Source of the DNA: Asticcacaulis sp. AC402
GTDB taxonomy: Bacteria; Pseudomonadota; Alphaproteobacteria; Caulobacterales; Caulobacteraceae
Direction of reading: 5' to 3'
Assembly: GCF_000495835.1 (NCBI RefSeq)
Contig: NZ_AWGC01000029.1
Coordinates: forward strand, 1 to 64,000
Length of the DNA: 64,000 nt
The notes below the pieces were generated by a model that was given only the letters and a program-made list of their open reading frames with translations, ran no database searches and was not told where the DNA came from. This document shows, piece after piece, positions 16,682 to 26,710 of this stretch (the first letter of the stretch is position 1; each line of letters begins with the position of its first letter). The position numbers and the translations under genes are program-made.

Positions 16682-17491
16682 ATGACATCGGGATATCTGG
16701 AAGGCCGCACGGCGCTGGTTACCGGCTCCGTGAGCGGGATAGGCTTTGCCGTCGCGCAAGCCCTGGCGTCGGCCGGGGCCAGGGTCGGGGTCCATGGCCT
16801 GGCGACGCCGGACGAGGCTGACCGGGCGGTCGCTGCCATGCGCGCGGCCGGGGCAGCCGACGCGCGGTTCTTCGCCGGCGACCTGCGCGATCCGGCGGCG
16901 ATTGCCGGACTGATGGAGGCTGCCGAAGCCTGGGGCGGGCCAGACATCCTGGTCAATAATGCCGGCCTTCAGAAGACGGCGCGGTTCAGCGAGGTCACCG
17001 ACGACAACTGGGACGATCTGATCGCGGTCAACCTGTCGGCCGCCTTTCGCACCATGCGCCATGTCCTGCCAAGGATGGCGGCGCGCGGCTATGGCCGGGT
17101 GATCAACATCGCCTCCGTCCATGGCCTGGTCGCTTCCGAAGCCAAGGCGCCCTATGTGGCGTCGAAGTTCGGCCTGGTCGGGCTGTCGAAGGTGGCGGCG
17201 CTGGAATTTGCGAAGGCAGGGACACGCGACAGCGGCGGGGTAACGGTCAACTGCATCTGCCCGGGCTGGACCGAGACGGCGCTGATCGAGCCGCAGATCC
17301 AGGCGCGCGCGGCGGCCTGTGGTGGTGATCGCGACGCCGGCACCGCCGATCTGCTGGCCGAAAAGCAACCGACGCGGCGCATGTCCGACCCGCGCGAGAT
17401 CGGCCTGCTGGCCCTGTGGCTGGCCAGCCCCCTGGCGCACAATATCACGGGTGCGTCGATCCCGGTCGATGGCGGGTGGACCGCGCAGTAA
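16682..17491 (+). CDS. SDR oxidoreductase, probable D-3-hydroxybutyrate dehydrogenase
   Basis: A 269-aa classical short-chain dehydrogenase: cofactor loop TGSVSGIG (14-21), NNAG (92-95), catalytic Ser145, Tyr158 and Lys162 (YVASK). The segments AGLQ after NNAG, GRVINIASVHGLVAS, KAPYVASKFGLVGL and CPGWTETALIEPQI are characteristic of bacterial 3-hydroxybutyrate dehydrogenases, so I favour that reaction (3-hydroxybutyrate to acetoacetate with NAD+). It follows the thiolase by 9 nt. A different hydroxy-acid substrate cannot be excluded. Confidence 0.85.
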   Translation: MTSGYLEGRTALVTGSVSGIGFAVAQALASAGARVGVHGLATPDEADRAVAAMRAAGAADARFFAGDLRDPAAIAGLMEAAEAWGGPDILVNNAGLQKTARFSEVTDDNWDDLIAVNLSAAFRTMRHVLPRMAARGYGRVINIASVHGLVASEAKAPYVASKFGLVGLSKVAALEFAKAGTRDSGGVTVNCICPGWTETALIEPQIQARAAACGGDRDAGTADLLAEKQPTRRMSDPREIGLLALWLASPLAHNITGASIPVDGGWTAQ

Positions 17492-17592
17492 GGGGTTGCC
17501 GTTGGTTTCACATCTAACGGAAATGTAAATTGCCACACCCGCTCAGTTCGCTTAGATGGCGAGGTTTCAAGGCATATTTCAGGAGAGTGGGT

Positions 17593-18900
17593 ATGGGTAG
17601 CGCTCGTATATTCCTCACGCGCGGCTGTGCAGCCGTTGTGATCACAACCTTTGTTGCCGGACCAGCGTCCACGGCGACCCCGCCCAAGCAGGTCGTCACC
17701 GGTCCGGTTGCCACCTACTGGATCGATACCACCACCAGTTCTGGCTTCAGTATGGCCGGCCTCGGCGGCTCCGGAATGAGCCAAGGCAAGGCGCCGTCCA
17801 TGTCGTCAATGATGGGCATGATGTCCGGTGACGTGAACCACACTGTGACCTTGACGCTGGGCTCGAACCAGGTGGCCAGGACCGAGACGACCGGCGACCA
17901 CCGGATGACGGCGGGTGACCTGCCGCTCTATTACAAGCGCACGGTGGCCACGCCGACGCAGCCGACCCCATATACGCCTGGCGAGCCGCAGAGCTATGAG
18001 CCGCCCAAGGGCAAGATCCTGATCTACTGGGGTTGCGGTGAACGTGCTGCCGCCGGCCAGCCCCTGGTGATCGACCTGGCCAGGATCACCGATCCGAACC
18101 AGCGTATGACCCTGGTCAAGCAACTGGCGCCGCAGGTGACGCTGGACACCGTCAAGAAACCGACCCCGGACAGCGTCAAGGCCTATGGCGAATGGCCCAA
18201 TGCCAAAACCGACAGCGGCTTTACCGGCCATTCGCTGACCGGCGCGCACACCGTGAAAACGGACTATGCCCCACAGATCGACTTTTCCCTGAACCAGGGT
18301 CAGGACTTCCTGGCGCCGATCAAGGTGTCGGGTAATCAGAAGGCGGCTTCGGGTGCGGTGCCATTGACGTGGGCGGCGATTCCGAATGCCAGGGGTTTTG
18401 TGGCGACGGCGATCGGTGCCGGGCGTGAGCGCGACACCTTCATCATGTGGACCTCGGCGGCCAGCAATACCGGCTGGATGGGTATGGCGCCGGACTATCT
18501 GACGCCAGGCGATATCGAGCGGTTGACGGCGTCGAAGGTGCTGCTGCCGGGGACGGCGACGGCCTGCACCGTGCCGGCCGAAGTTGCCAATGCCGGTGAG
18601 GGCGCCATGTACAACATTACGGCCTACGGCGGCGAAACCAATCTCAGCTACCCGGCGCGGCCGGCAGACCCCAAGGTCGCCTGGAACATCCAGTGGACGA
18701 CCAAGATCCGCTACAAGTCGCAAACGGGTGGGTTACTGGGCCAGGATATGGGTGGCGCCGGCATGTTCGGCATGACCGGTCGCTCTGAGCCCGAAGATCA
18801 GGCTCCGCCTGAGACGACCGCTGCCGATAAGAAGAAAAAGAAGAAGAACAGCCTGTTCGGCGAGATCGTCAAACAGGGCGTGGGCAGTTTGATTCCGTAG
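17593..18900 (+). CDS. Secreted protein of unknown function
   Basis: The start at the ATG at 17593 follows AGGAGAG and gives 435 aa. The first 28 residues are a signal peptide (RIFLTRGCAAVVITTFVAG, then ASTA). The mature part is rich in Gly, Thr and Met near the start (SSMMGMMSGD), has one strand with YWGCGER, and ends in a charged DKKKKKKNS segment followed by a short hydrophobic tail. I recognise no family. It may be an envelope or outer-membrane-associated protein. It is not clearly part of the upstream operon (101-nt gap with its own ribosome-binding site). Confidence 0.75.
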   Translation: MGSARIFLTRGCAAVVITTFVAGPASTATPPKQVVTGPVATYWIDTTTSSGFSMAGLGGSGMSQGKAPSMSSMMGMMSGDVNHTVTLTLGSNQVARTETTGDHRMTAGDLPLYYKRTVATPTQPTPYTPGEPQSYEPPKGKILIYWGCGERAAAGQPLVIDLARITDPNQRMTLVKQLAPQVTLDTVKKPTPDSVKAYGEWPNAKTDSGFTGHSLTGAHTVKTDYAPQIDFSLNQGQDFLAPIKVSGNQKAASGAVPLTWAAIPNARGFVATAIGAGRERDTFIMWTSAASNTGWMGMAPDYLTPGDIERLTASKVLLPGTATACTVPAEVANAGEGAMYNITAYGGETNLSYPARPADPKVAWNIQWTTKIRYKSQTGGLLGQDMGGAGMFGMTGRSEPEDQAPPETTAADKKKKKKNSLFGEIVKQGVGSLIP

Positions 18901-18914
18901 GAAGGGAGCTTGTA

Positions 18915-18990
18915 ACGCCCCCTCCGTCTCGACTTGCTACGCCTTCGGCTTCGCTCGCTCGACACCTCCCCCGTGCAACGGGGGAGGATA
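18915..18990. repeat. CTCCCC-type intergenic repeat with hairpin
   Basis: A GC-rich repeat starting CCCCCTCCGTCTCGAC and ending in a 10-bp stem (CCTCCCCCGT / ACGGGGGAGG, 18965-18987). Related copies lie at 28557-28697 and 52232-52440. It sits between convergent genes and could act as a bidirectional terminator. Confidence 0.6.
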
Positions 18991-19006
18991 AAGGTGGGTT
19001 CACCTC

Positions 19007-22000
19007 TTACCACACGATGTGGGCGAGGACGTCGGCCGCCACGGCGCTGTTGACCGTGATGACGTTACCGCCGCCCAGATTTATGACCACATTGCCGCCG
19101 TTCTGGGTGACCAGACCGGCATTGGCGACCCCGCCTGTATAGGCGTTGATGTTGATGCTGTCGTTCTGTGACGCGCTGAAGTCGGTGATCGTATCTGTGC
19201 CGCTGTTGGCGTCGAAGAGGAAGATATCAGCGCCAAAGCCGCCGCTGAGATTATCTGCCCCGCCCTTGCCGTTGATGGTGTTGTTGCCGTCATTGCCGCC
19301 CAGCGTATTGCCCAGCGAGTTGCCGGTAGCATTGATATTGGCGGAGCCGGTCAGATTCAGGGTCTCGGCGTAGCGCAGGTTCAATGAGTAGGTGACGGTC
19401 GAGAAGATAACGTCGGAACCGCCGCCCGAGACTTCAACCACGTTATCGCCCGCGTTCTGGATATAGTAGGTGTCGTTACCCGTTCCGCCGGTCAGGATGT
19501 TGACGCCGGCATTGCCGGTCAGGACGTTGTTGAGGGTATTGCCGTTCGCGTTGAGGTCGGCTGAACCGGTCAGGGTGACATTTTCAACATTGGCGCCCAA
19601 GGTGGTGGTGAAGGACGTTTGGATTGTGTCAATTCCCTCATTGGCGTTTTCAATCACGACGTCGCCGACCGCGCTGATGAGATAGGTGTCGTTGCCGGCG
19701 CCGCCAGCCATGGTGTCGTTGTTGGCGCCGCCGTCGAGGACGTTGTTGCCACTATTGCCCGTCAGAATGTTGGCGAAACCATTGCCGGTCGCGTTGACAT
19801 GGGCCGAGCCGGTCAGGGTCAGGTTTTCGACCTGGCGGCCGGACAGGCTGTAGGTCACGGTTGAGTTGATCAGGTCCGTGCCTTCATTGGCCGCTTCGAC
19901 GACATTGTCGCCGGTGTTCTGGACGTTATAGGTGTCGTTGCCTGCCTTGCCGGTCAGCGTATTGATGCCAGTATTGCCGGTAAGGATATCGTTGCCGGCA
20001 TTGCCGGTGCCGTTGATGTCGGCCGTCCCGATTAGGGTCAGGTTTTCCAGGACATCGCTGAGGGTGAAGGTGATGGCCGACTCGACCGTATCGGTACCCT
20101 CACTGGCGTTTTCGTTGATGACGTCGCCGACATTGGAGATGACATAGGTGTCGTCGCCCATGCCGCCGTTCATGGTGTCGTTGTTGGCGGCGCCGTCCAG
20201 CCGGTTGTTGCCGGTATTGCCGGTGATGAGGTTGGCCTGGCCATTGCCGGTACCGTTGATATTGGCCGAGCCTGTCAGGTAGAGGTTATCGATGAAGGTG
20301 AAGGCCAGGCTGAAGGTTGCGCTGGAAAAGACGCTGTCAAAGCCCTGATTGTTCAGTTCGACGATGCTGTCGGTCGTGGCATCGACATAATAGGTGTCGT
20401 CGCCGGCTCCGCCTTCCATGGTGTCATTGCCGGTGCCGCCGTCCAGCCGATCGTTACCGGCATTGCCGACCAGCCGGTCATTGGCGCCGTTACCGTTGAT
20501 CGTATCATTCTGGCCAGCGCCAAACAGGCTGTTGGCGCTGGCATTTCCATTCAGGGTCAGGGCGGGCATGGCGGCGGACGACAGATAGGTCACTTCGGTG
20601 CCGCCCCTCTCGCCCAGAACAACGCCATCACCGGCCCCCACCGCGGTGCGGCCGCGGAAGTCGGGCAGGGCGAAGGTGGTGCGGCCGTCGCCGCCATAGG
20701 TCGTGCCGAGGATGGAGAAAAGGGCCTGGTTCTGAGCGATGCTGAGGAGCTGACCGTGGCAGAAGGCCCAGCCCCTGGGGGCATAGGTAATTGCGGTTAT
20801 GGCGATTTCGCCGAGAAACTGTTCTTCCGGATCCGCGTCGGTAATGGCGTTCCGCGATGGGAAAATGCCCTGCAGGGAGATGATATAGTTCAGGGCCAGC
20901 GAAGGCTGGACATTATTGACGGCATGGTTGCTGCCGCCCATGTCCGAGGGCATCTGGCTTTGCTGGATCGTTTGATTTTCGGTACCGATGACCTCGCCGA
21001 GCATGCGGTTGCTCAGGCCGGGACCCTGACCGGTGCCCACGACGGTGCGGCCGCGCAGATCGGGCAGGGCGAAGGTCTCCTGACCATCGCCGCCATAGGT
21101 CGTGCCGATCAGGTTAAAAAGGGCCTCATACTCCGAAATCGGCAGCAGGCTGCCGTCGCAGGGCAGATAGCCGTAGGGCGCGAAGTTGCCACCGAACTGC
21201 ACAACCAGTCCCATCATATCCATGTTGTTGGAGATCAGGCCGTCGCTTGGCAGGCTGCTGTAGGACGGGAATATGCCATAAACCTGGATCATATAGGTGG
21301 TGGCGAGGGTGGGCTGGATATTGTCGAAACTGTAACCGCTTCCGCCTGCCGAGGTCGGCAGGACGCTGGAATTAATCTCGAAAGTATTTGATCCGTATTC
21401 TTCTCCGACGACGCGCTCGTAAAGCCCCGGCCCCTGTCCGACTCCGACGACGGCGCGGGCATCCAGATTGGGCAGGGCGAAGGTCGATCTGCCATCGCCG
21501 CCATAATTGGTGCCGAACAGGGAAAACAGCGCTGTGTTCTGGGAGATGGACAAAAGCTGGCCACTGGCCGTGGTGGTATAGGAGGGCGCGAAATTGCCGG
21601 CAAACATGCGCATGCCGCCGAGATAGGCCGAGTCGTTGACGCCGCTTTCCGGGGCGTCGTGGAGGGACGGACGCGGCGGATAGTAGCCACTCAGCGGGAC
21701 GAGGAAGGTGATGCCCAGGTAGGGCTGATGGTTGTCGATGATGTAGGGCGCGCTGATCGGCCCGCTATTGGGGGCTGCTGTCAGGTCGAAGGCCAGAGTG
21801 TCTGCGACGGCGAAGGTCGCGGCGGAGACCGTGTCCGTCCGTCCGTCACTAACCGTACCGGTCCTGGCGGCGACGGCCGACAGGCTGGGGGCCGAGGGCA
21901 CGTTCAGCGTCACCGGCGCGGTGCCCGGGCTGAACGTATGTGTGCTGGCGCCGGACTCAAGATGCGAAAAACGAAGCGCCGACGACAGGTCGAGCGCGGC

Positions 22001-22018
22001 CAGATAAATAGGTTTCAT
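19007..22018 (-). CDS. Giant secreted protein: three tail-collar modules plus RTX calcium-binding repeats
   Basis: A 1,003-aa protein. After about 125 N-terminal residues come three repeats of the phage tail-collar/MdpB type (roughly residues 130-210, 265-345 and 390-470), each with a conserved block like ALFSLFGTNYGGDG then TFALPNLDAR. From about residue 500 to the end there are many RTX nonapeptides (GNDRLDGGTGNDTMEGGAGD type) alternating with LTGSANINGTGN repeats. The last 80 residues (ADIFLF...TDFSASQND...) resemble the end of the neighbouring RTX protein and probably form the type I secretion signal. No ABC exporter is in the window. It lies 69 nt downstream of its paralogue and is probably co-transcribed. 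Confidence 0.9.
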   Translation of the reverse strand: MKPIYLAALDLSSALRFSHLESGASTHTFSPGTAPVTLNVPSAPSLSAVAARTGTVSDGRTDTVSAATFAVADTLAFDLTAAPNSGPISAPYIIDNHQPYLGITFLVPLSGYYPPRPSLHDAPESGVNDSAYLGGMRMFAGNFAPSYTTTASGQLLSISQNTALFSLFGTNYGGDGRSTFALPNLDARAVVGVGQGPGLYERVVGEEYGSNTFEINSSVLPTSAGGSGYSFDNIQPTLATTYMIQVYGIFPSYSSLPSDGLISNNMDMMGLVVQFGGNFAPYGYLPCDGSLLPISEYEALFNLIGTTYGGDGQETFALPDLRGRTVVGTGQGPGLSNRMLGEVIGTENQTIQQSQMPSDMGGSNHAVNNVQPSLALNYIISLQGIFPSRNAITDADPEEQFLGEIAITAITYAPRGWAFCHGQLLSIAQNQALFSILGTTYGGDGRTTFALPDFRGRTAVGAGDGVVLGERGGTEVTYLSSAAMPALTLNGNASANSLFGAGQNDTINGNGANDRLVGNAGNDRLDGGTGNDTMEGGAGDDTYYVDATTDSIVELNNQGFDSVFSSATFSLAFTFIDNLYLTGSANINGTGNGQANLITGNTGNNRLDGAANNDTMNGGMGDDTYVISNVGDVINENASEGTDTVESAITFTLSDVLENLTLIGTADINGTGNAGNDILTGNTGINTLTGKAGNDTYNVQNTGDNVVEAANEGTDLINSTVTYSLSGRQVENLTLTGSAHVNATGNGFANILTGNSGNNVLDGGANNDTMAGGAGNDTYLISAVGDVVIENANEGIDTIQTSFTTTLGANVENVTLTGSADLNANGNTLNNVLTGNAGVNILTGGTGNDTYYIQNAGDNVVEVSGGGSDVIFSTVTYSLNLRYAETLNLTGSANINATGNSLGNTLGGNDGNNTINGKGGADNLSGGFGADIFLFDANSGTDTITDFSASQNDSININAYTGGVANAGLVTQNGGNVVINLGGGNVITVNSAVAADVLAHIVW

Positions 22019-22087
22019 GATGTAGGCCCCTGCACATTGTTTATGGCATTTTCATACTTTATTTACCCGCAGGCTGTCGCGTCTTTT

Positions 22088-25003
22088 CTACCAGGTGATG
22101 TGCGCGAGTACTTCGGCCTGGAGCGCGTTGTTGACCGTGATAACATTCCCGCCGCCCAGGTTGATCACCGTATCGGCACCGACCTGGGTGATAAGGCCGT
22201 CATTGGCGACACCGCCGGTATAGGCGTTGACGTTGATCGTGTCGTTCTCGTCAGCGCTGAAATCGGTAACTGTGTCAGTACGGCTGCCAAGCTGGAACAG
22301 GAAGATGTCAGCGCCCAGACCGCCCGTCAGGATATCGTTGCCACCCAGGCCGTTAAGCGTGTTGGCGCCTGCGTTGCCGATCAGGGTGTTGGCCAGAGAG
22401 TTCCCTGTGGCGTTGATGTTGGCCGATCCCGTCAGGGCCAGGGTTTCGACAAAGCGGCCGGTCAGGGTGTAGCTGACGGACGCATAGATGATGTCGGCAC
22501 CCTGACCGCCGGCCTCGACCACCTTGTCGCCGGTCGCCTGGACGTAATAGGTGTCATCGCCCAGGCCGCCTGTCAGGGTGTCGGCGCCGGAGCCACCGTC
22601 CAGCAGGTTGTTGCCGGTATTGCCGGTCAGCTTGTTGCCAACGCCGTTGCCGATCGCTGTCAGGTCGTCGACGCCGGTCAGGGTCAGGTTTTCGACCACC
22701 CGGCCGGTGAGATTATAACTGGCGCTGGAGATGACGGTGTCGGTGCCGGCGCCCGAGGCTTCGGTGACGATGTCCAGGCTGTCGTCGACATGGTAGGTGT
22801 CGTTGCCGAGGCCACCGACCAGGGTATCGACCCCGCTGTCGCCGTCCAGGACATTGTTGCCGTCATTGCCAGTGATGGCGTTGTTGGAGGCATTGCCGGT
22901 TCCGTTGGCGGCCGTGCCGGTCAGGATCAGGCGTTCGATGTCAGCGGACAGGACGTAGCTGACCGAGGCGTAGACAATGTCCGTACCTTCGTCGGCGCTC
23001 TCGATGACGACGTCGGACGCCACATTAACCATGTAGGTGTCATCGCCCGCTGCACCACCCAGCGTGTCGGCGCCGCCGCCGCCATCCAGGAGGTTTCCCA
23101 CGGTATTGCCGAACAGGGCATTGGCGTAGCTGTTGCCGATGGCGTCGGTGGCTGACTCTGTCAGGACAAGGGTTTCAACAAATCGTCCGGTGAGATTGTA
23201 ACTGACCTGACTATAGATGACATCCGTTCCGCCACCATTGGCTTCGACGACGTTGTCGCCGGTATTCTGGATAAAATAGGAGTCATCGCCCAGCCCACCC
23301 GTTAACGTGTTGTTGCCATCGTTGCCGGTCAGAATGTTCCCGAGATCATTACCCGTGCCCCTTGAATTCGCGGATCCGGTCAGGGTCAGGTTTTCGATGT
23401 AGGTGCCCAGGGTCCAGGTCAGCCCGGTCATGACGGTGTCGGTACCGCCGCCGTTCAGGTCGTTGACGATGTCTCCATTGGCGTCCACGACATAGGTGTC
23501 GTCGCCCCCGCCGCCGACCATGGTGTCGCTGCCGGTGCCGCCATCGAGATAATCTTGACCGTCGCCGCCTTCGAGGAAGTCAACGCCTGAGCCCGCCAGC
23601 AAGGTATCGTCGCCGCCATAACCGGCGAGATCGTCGGTGCCGGCTCCGCCTTGGAAATAGTCGTTATAGTCACGACCCCAAAGGCTGTCATTGCCACCTT
23701 CGCCGCTGAACGCGGCGGCGGCCCAGGTGCTGGCTACCAGCAGATTGGCGCTGCTGTTGCCGGTGGCATAGACAGTGGATGGCATGTCCACCAGCGGGCC
23801 GCCGGGCGCATAGCTGCTGTCTTCAAGACGGAAATAGATATTCTCGACGCCCGTTATGGTGTTGATTTGACCGCCCACGGTCATGATCCCGGTCGTCAGA
23901 TTGACGTCGATGACGCCGATGCCGTTTGCGTCCCATACCTCGCCCAGATCCGTGTCGACAAACGTGCTGCGCCATAAGGTCAGGGTCAGGCTATCGGTGC
24001 CGGCGCCCCCGTCGATATGATTGCCCGCGAAGGTGAGGTTGGCGCTGCCGGAGGCGCCATTGGCGCCGGCGGCAGCCGTTTCGGCGAGGTCTGTGCCGCC
24101 CTGGCCGCCCAGTCCGCCGATCCCGCCACGGCCGCCAGACAGGATGAATTCGAGTTCCATCTGCTCATCGGCAGCCGTGCCGGTGAGATGATTGTTGGTA
24201 AAGCTGATGCCGACGTCGCTGCCGCGGCCGCCGTCCCCTCCGCGGCCGCCTGCGCCATAACTCCCCACCTGCGTGGCGGCGCCGCCACGACCGCCGTCGC
24301 CGCCGAGACCGCCGAGTGCCCCGGTCACCTCAATGCGGTGGCTGGTGCCAGCGGTATGAAACGGAAGCCAGATGCCGTCGACCTCTATGTTGGCCGTGCC
24401 TCCGGTGCCGCCCTTGCCGCCATCGCCGCCATTGCCGGGGGTGTCGCCCGAACTGCCGGTACGGCCGTAGCCGCCCATCTTGTAGCCGGCCGCGAAAATG
24501 GCCAAGAGGTCCAGCCGCGCGTCAGCCGTGAACACGCTATCGCTAATCCGGATAAGAACATCGCCGCTGTCACTGCCGTCAGCCGACAGACCGGCCGCGC
24601 CGCCGATGCCGGCAAGGCCATTGCCGCCCTGGCCGCCGGAACCACCCCCGCCGCCCGCCCCGCCGTAGGCGAGCAGAGTCATAACGCTGCTGAAACTGAT
24701 GCCCGTGACGTCAATAAGCAGGTCGCCGCCCCGGCCACCGATGGCGCCGTCTCCGCCTGTTCCGCCAGACGGTGTCCCGGGATTTGCCGCGGAGCCGGAG
24801 CCGCCCTGGCCGCCAGCGCCCGAAGTGACCTGCAGCAGGTTGTTGCCGAGCAGGTCCTGGATCGTCTCTTCGGTGACGAACACACTCAAGCTCTCGCCAT
24901 CCGCGCCCTGACTGGCGTCACCGCCGTCAGCCCCGTCCTGTCCGGGGGGCGGTGCCGCGCCATGGGAGCCCCAGGCGCCGTTCGTACCGGTGATTGTTGT
25001 CAT
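22088..25003 (-). CDS. Giant RTX protein with glycine-rich N-terminal domain
   Basis: A 971-aa protein. Residues 1-330 are low-complexity Gly/Ala-rich repeats (GGxGGxGG, GGDGGKGGTGG) resembling collagen-like or PGRS-like surface proteins. From about 410 onward are RTX calcium-binding nonapeptides in blocks separated by NLTLTGSAN-type repeats. The C-terminus (GADIFLFQ...DTVTDFSADEND...) matches that of the downstream collar-RTX protein, so both probably use the same type I exporter. No signal peptide is present, as expected. The likely role is in the extracellular matrix, surface layer or adhesion. The DNA is strongly repetitive because the protein is. Confidence 0.88.
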   Translation of the reverse strand: MTTITGTNGAWGSHGAAPPPGQDGADGGDASQGADGESLSVFVTEETIQDLLGNNLLQVTSGAGGQGGSGSAANPGTPSGGTGGDGAIGGRGGDLLIDVTGISFSSVMTLLAYGGAGGGGGSGGQGGNGLAGIGGAAGLSADGSDSGDVLIRISDSVFTADARLDLLAIFAAGYKMGGYGRTGSSGDTPGNGGDGGKGGTGGTANIEVDGIWLPFHTAGTSHRIEVTGALGGLGGDGGRGGAATQVGSYGAGGRGGDGGRGSDVGISFTNNHLTGTAADEQMELEFILSGGRGGIGGLGGQGGTDLAETAAAGANGASGSANLTFAGNHIDGGAGTDSLTLTLWRSTFVDTDLGEVWDANGIGVIDVNLTTGIMTVGGQINTITGVENIYFRLEDSSYAPGGPLVDMPSTVYATGNSSANLLVASTWAAAAFSGEGGNDSLWGRDYNDYFQGGAGTDDLAGYGGDDTLLAGSGVDFLEGGDGQDYLDGGTGSDTMVGGGGDDTYVVDANGDIVNDLNGGGTDTVMTGLTWTLGTYIENLTLTGSANSRGTGNDLGNILTGNDGNNTLTGGLGDDSYFIQNTGDNVVEANGGGTDVIYSQVSYNLTGRFVETLVLTESATDAIGNSYANALFGNTVGNLLDGGGGADTLGGAAGDDTYMVNVASDVVIESADEGTDIVYASVSYVLSADIERLILTGTAANGTGNASNNAITGNDGNNVLDGDSGVDTLVGGLGNDTYHVDDSLDIVTEASGAGTDTVISSASYNLTGRVVENLTLTGVDDLTAIGNGVGNKLTGNTGNNLLDGGSGADTLTGGLGDDTYYVQATGDKVVEAGGQGADIIYASVSYTLTGRFVETLALTGSANINATGNSLANTLIGNAGANTLNGLGGNDILTGGLGADIFLFQLGSRTDTVTDFSADENDTINVNAYTGGVANDGLITQVGADTVINLGGGNVITVNNALQAEVLAHITW

Positions 25004-25081
25004 GATACTGTCCTGTCGCCCAAAAAGACCCGGGGGTTCGATGGCACAATGACATGCGTGCCGGCAGGGTCAATGCCACCT

Positions 25082-26149
25082 TTATGGCAGGTTGAGGGCA
25101 AACTCGTGGTACAGAACGGTCTTCGTCCCGGCAGTGACGGCGTAGGTGGCGCGATAAGTGCCCTTTCGCCAGGTTCCGCTGGCCGGGCGCTCGCCCGTGA
25201 ACAGCATGTACTGAGCCTTGTTGCGATCGAGCGGTGTGGGCGGCGAGGCTTTCAGTACCTTACCATCGGGGCGATAGATGGTCAGGGTCTGGATATCGCC
25301 GGCCTTCAGGTTGATGGCGCGAACCCAGGCGACCAGGGCCGGACTGGCGGCCGTCGGCGCCGGGATACCGCCGCGTTCGATGGCATCCATGGTCACCGGC
25401 CCGGAGGCAAAGCCCGCATTAAGCACCTGGCGGCCGCGATAGGCCATCTGCTGCCGTGCTGAGGCCTGCCACAGGCTGGTCACCGCTGTGGGTGAGCAGG
25501 CTGAAGAGGTGTTGAACGGGTCGACGGGGACCTTGTTCTTGCGTACGGTCAGGTGAACATGGGGAAAGGCTGCCCAGCCGGACTGGCCGACCATGCCCAG
25601 GACGTCGCCGGCCTTGACCTTCTGGCCGTCCTTGACCGCAAGCGAACCTCGCCGCATGTGGCAATACTGGCTTTCCCAGCCATTGCCATGGAGGACGAAG
25701 ACGCGATTGCCGCATGCCATGTTGGATGGGATGGCGGACTGATTGTAGGCGCCGACCTCCCAGTCGGCTTCGCTGTCGCGGACCCCGGCGATGACCCCAT
25801 CGGCGACGGCCAGGACGGCGACGCCACGCGCCTGGGCGATCTTGTCCGGGATACGAAAATCGGTGCCGTCGTGGCCGTCATAGGTCGCGATGCCGCAGGT
25901 ATAGTCGCTGGCTGGCCCTTTGGCCGGGTCGTGATCGGCATATTGCTGGATAAGGCAATCCTTACCCAGTTCGCAGGCAATGGGGGACGCTATGCTGAAA
26001 CCGACGTCCGAGGCGGTGACGGCCGGTTGCGCCGCGGGCTCGACCAAGACGGCAGGGGCGGTATCGGCCCGGGGCGGCGAGCAGGCAGCCAGAAGGGCTA
26101 AGCCAGCGGCAATAAGACCAGATGGAAGGGACGTGGTGCGCAGGGTCAT
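25082..26149 (-). CDS. M23 family metallopeptidase, lipoprotein
   Basis: A 355-aa protein with a lipobox LLAAC (Cys23), so it is probably anchored to a membrane. The peptidase M23 (LytM) domain lies in the middle: a zinc-site H-x3-D in HDGTD, then SQYCHM and FPHVHLTV near residues 190-210, with the core AVADGVIAGV. The two HxH-type zinc ligands and the upstream HxxxD appear intact, so cleavage of peptidoglycan cross-links is plausible. The C-terminal 100 residues are a separate beta-rich part. It lies 78 nt upstream of the Gly-rich RTX gene and co-directional with it. Confidence 0.88.
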   Translation of the reverse strand: MTLRTTSLPSGLIAAGLALLAACSPPRADTAPAVLVEPAAQPAVTASDVGFSIASPIACELGKDCLIQQYADHDPAKGPASDYTCGIATYDGHDGTDFRIPDKIAQARGVAVLAVADGVIAGVRDSEADWEVGAYNQSAIPSNMACGNRVFVLHGNGWESQYCHMRRGSLAVKDGQKVKAGDVLGMVGQSGWAAFPHVHLTVRKNKVPVDPFNTSSACSPTAVTSLWQASARQQMAYRGRQVLNAGFASGPVTMDAIERGGIPAPTAASPALVAWVRAINLKAGDIQTLTIYRPDGKVLKASPPTPLDRNKAQYMLFTGERPASGTWRKGTYRATYAVTAGTKTVLYHEFALNLP

Positions 26150-26188
26150 AGGGCCGGACCATAATACAATCAGGCGAGCCTTGCCAGA

Positions 26189-26710
26189 TCACTTCCCTCT
26201 TTCGTAGACTTTAAGGGTAAAATCAAAGTCATCGTTCTCGGTCTTGGCAAAAGCCTCTTCACGAACGACCCGCCATATCGCCGGATCGATCGCTGGAAAA
26301 TGCGTATCGCCGTCAACCGTGGCATGAACATGGGTCACGTAGAGCCGGTCGGCCCTGGGTAGGGTCTGCGCATAGACATTGGCGCCGCCGATGACGCAGA
26401 CCTCCCCAGCGCCGTCGTCGGCGGCATGTTCACGGCCGATATCGAGTGCCTCGAACAGGGTTTCGCAGACGACACCACCTTCGGCTTCGAACTTCAGGTC
26501 GCGGCTCAGGACCAGGTTCAGCCGGCCGGGCAGGGGTTTTTTCGGCAGCGAGTCCCACGTGTTCGACCCCATGAGGATCGGTTTGCCCAGGGTTATGTCC
26601 TTGAACAGCTTCATGTCCGAGCGCAGCCGCCACGGCAGGCCGCCGGCCTTGCCGATGGCATTGTTCTCGTCCATGGCCACGACCACGGCCAGGGGAACCT
26701 TGGAACTCAT
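26189..26710 (-). CDS. folA: Dihydrofolate reductase
   Basis: A 173-aa DHFR with [19 protein letters not shown] at the N-terminus (the Asn-Ala-Ile and Pro-Trp folate-binding part), [23 protein letters not shown] and [12 protein letters not shown] (NADPH-binding). It reduces dihydrofolate, the product of thymidylate synthase. The ATG overlaps the thyA stop by 4 nt (ATGA), giving a thyA-folA unit as in many proteobacteria. Confidence 0.97.
   Translation of the reverse strand: MSSKVPLAVVVAMDENNAIGKAGGLPWRLRSDMKLFKDITLGKPILMGSNTWDSLPKKPLPGRLNLVLSRDLKFEAEGGVVCETLFEALDIGREHAADDGAGEVCVIGGANVYAQTLPRADRLYVTHVHATVDGDTHFPAIDPAIWRVVREEAFAKTENDDFDFTLKVYERGK

Noticed and set aside
19007-25003. Regularly spaced repeats that might suggest a CRISPR array
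   Set aside because: The periodicity comes from RTX nonapeptides and Gly-rich protein repeats in open reading frames; there are no unique spacers or identical direct repeats, and no cas genes.
24017-25462. A 481-codon plus-strand frame across the RTX and M23 genes
   Set aside because: It is antisense to the Gly-rich RTX repeats and the M23 peptidase gene, both well supported; its composition mirrors the GGx repeats.
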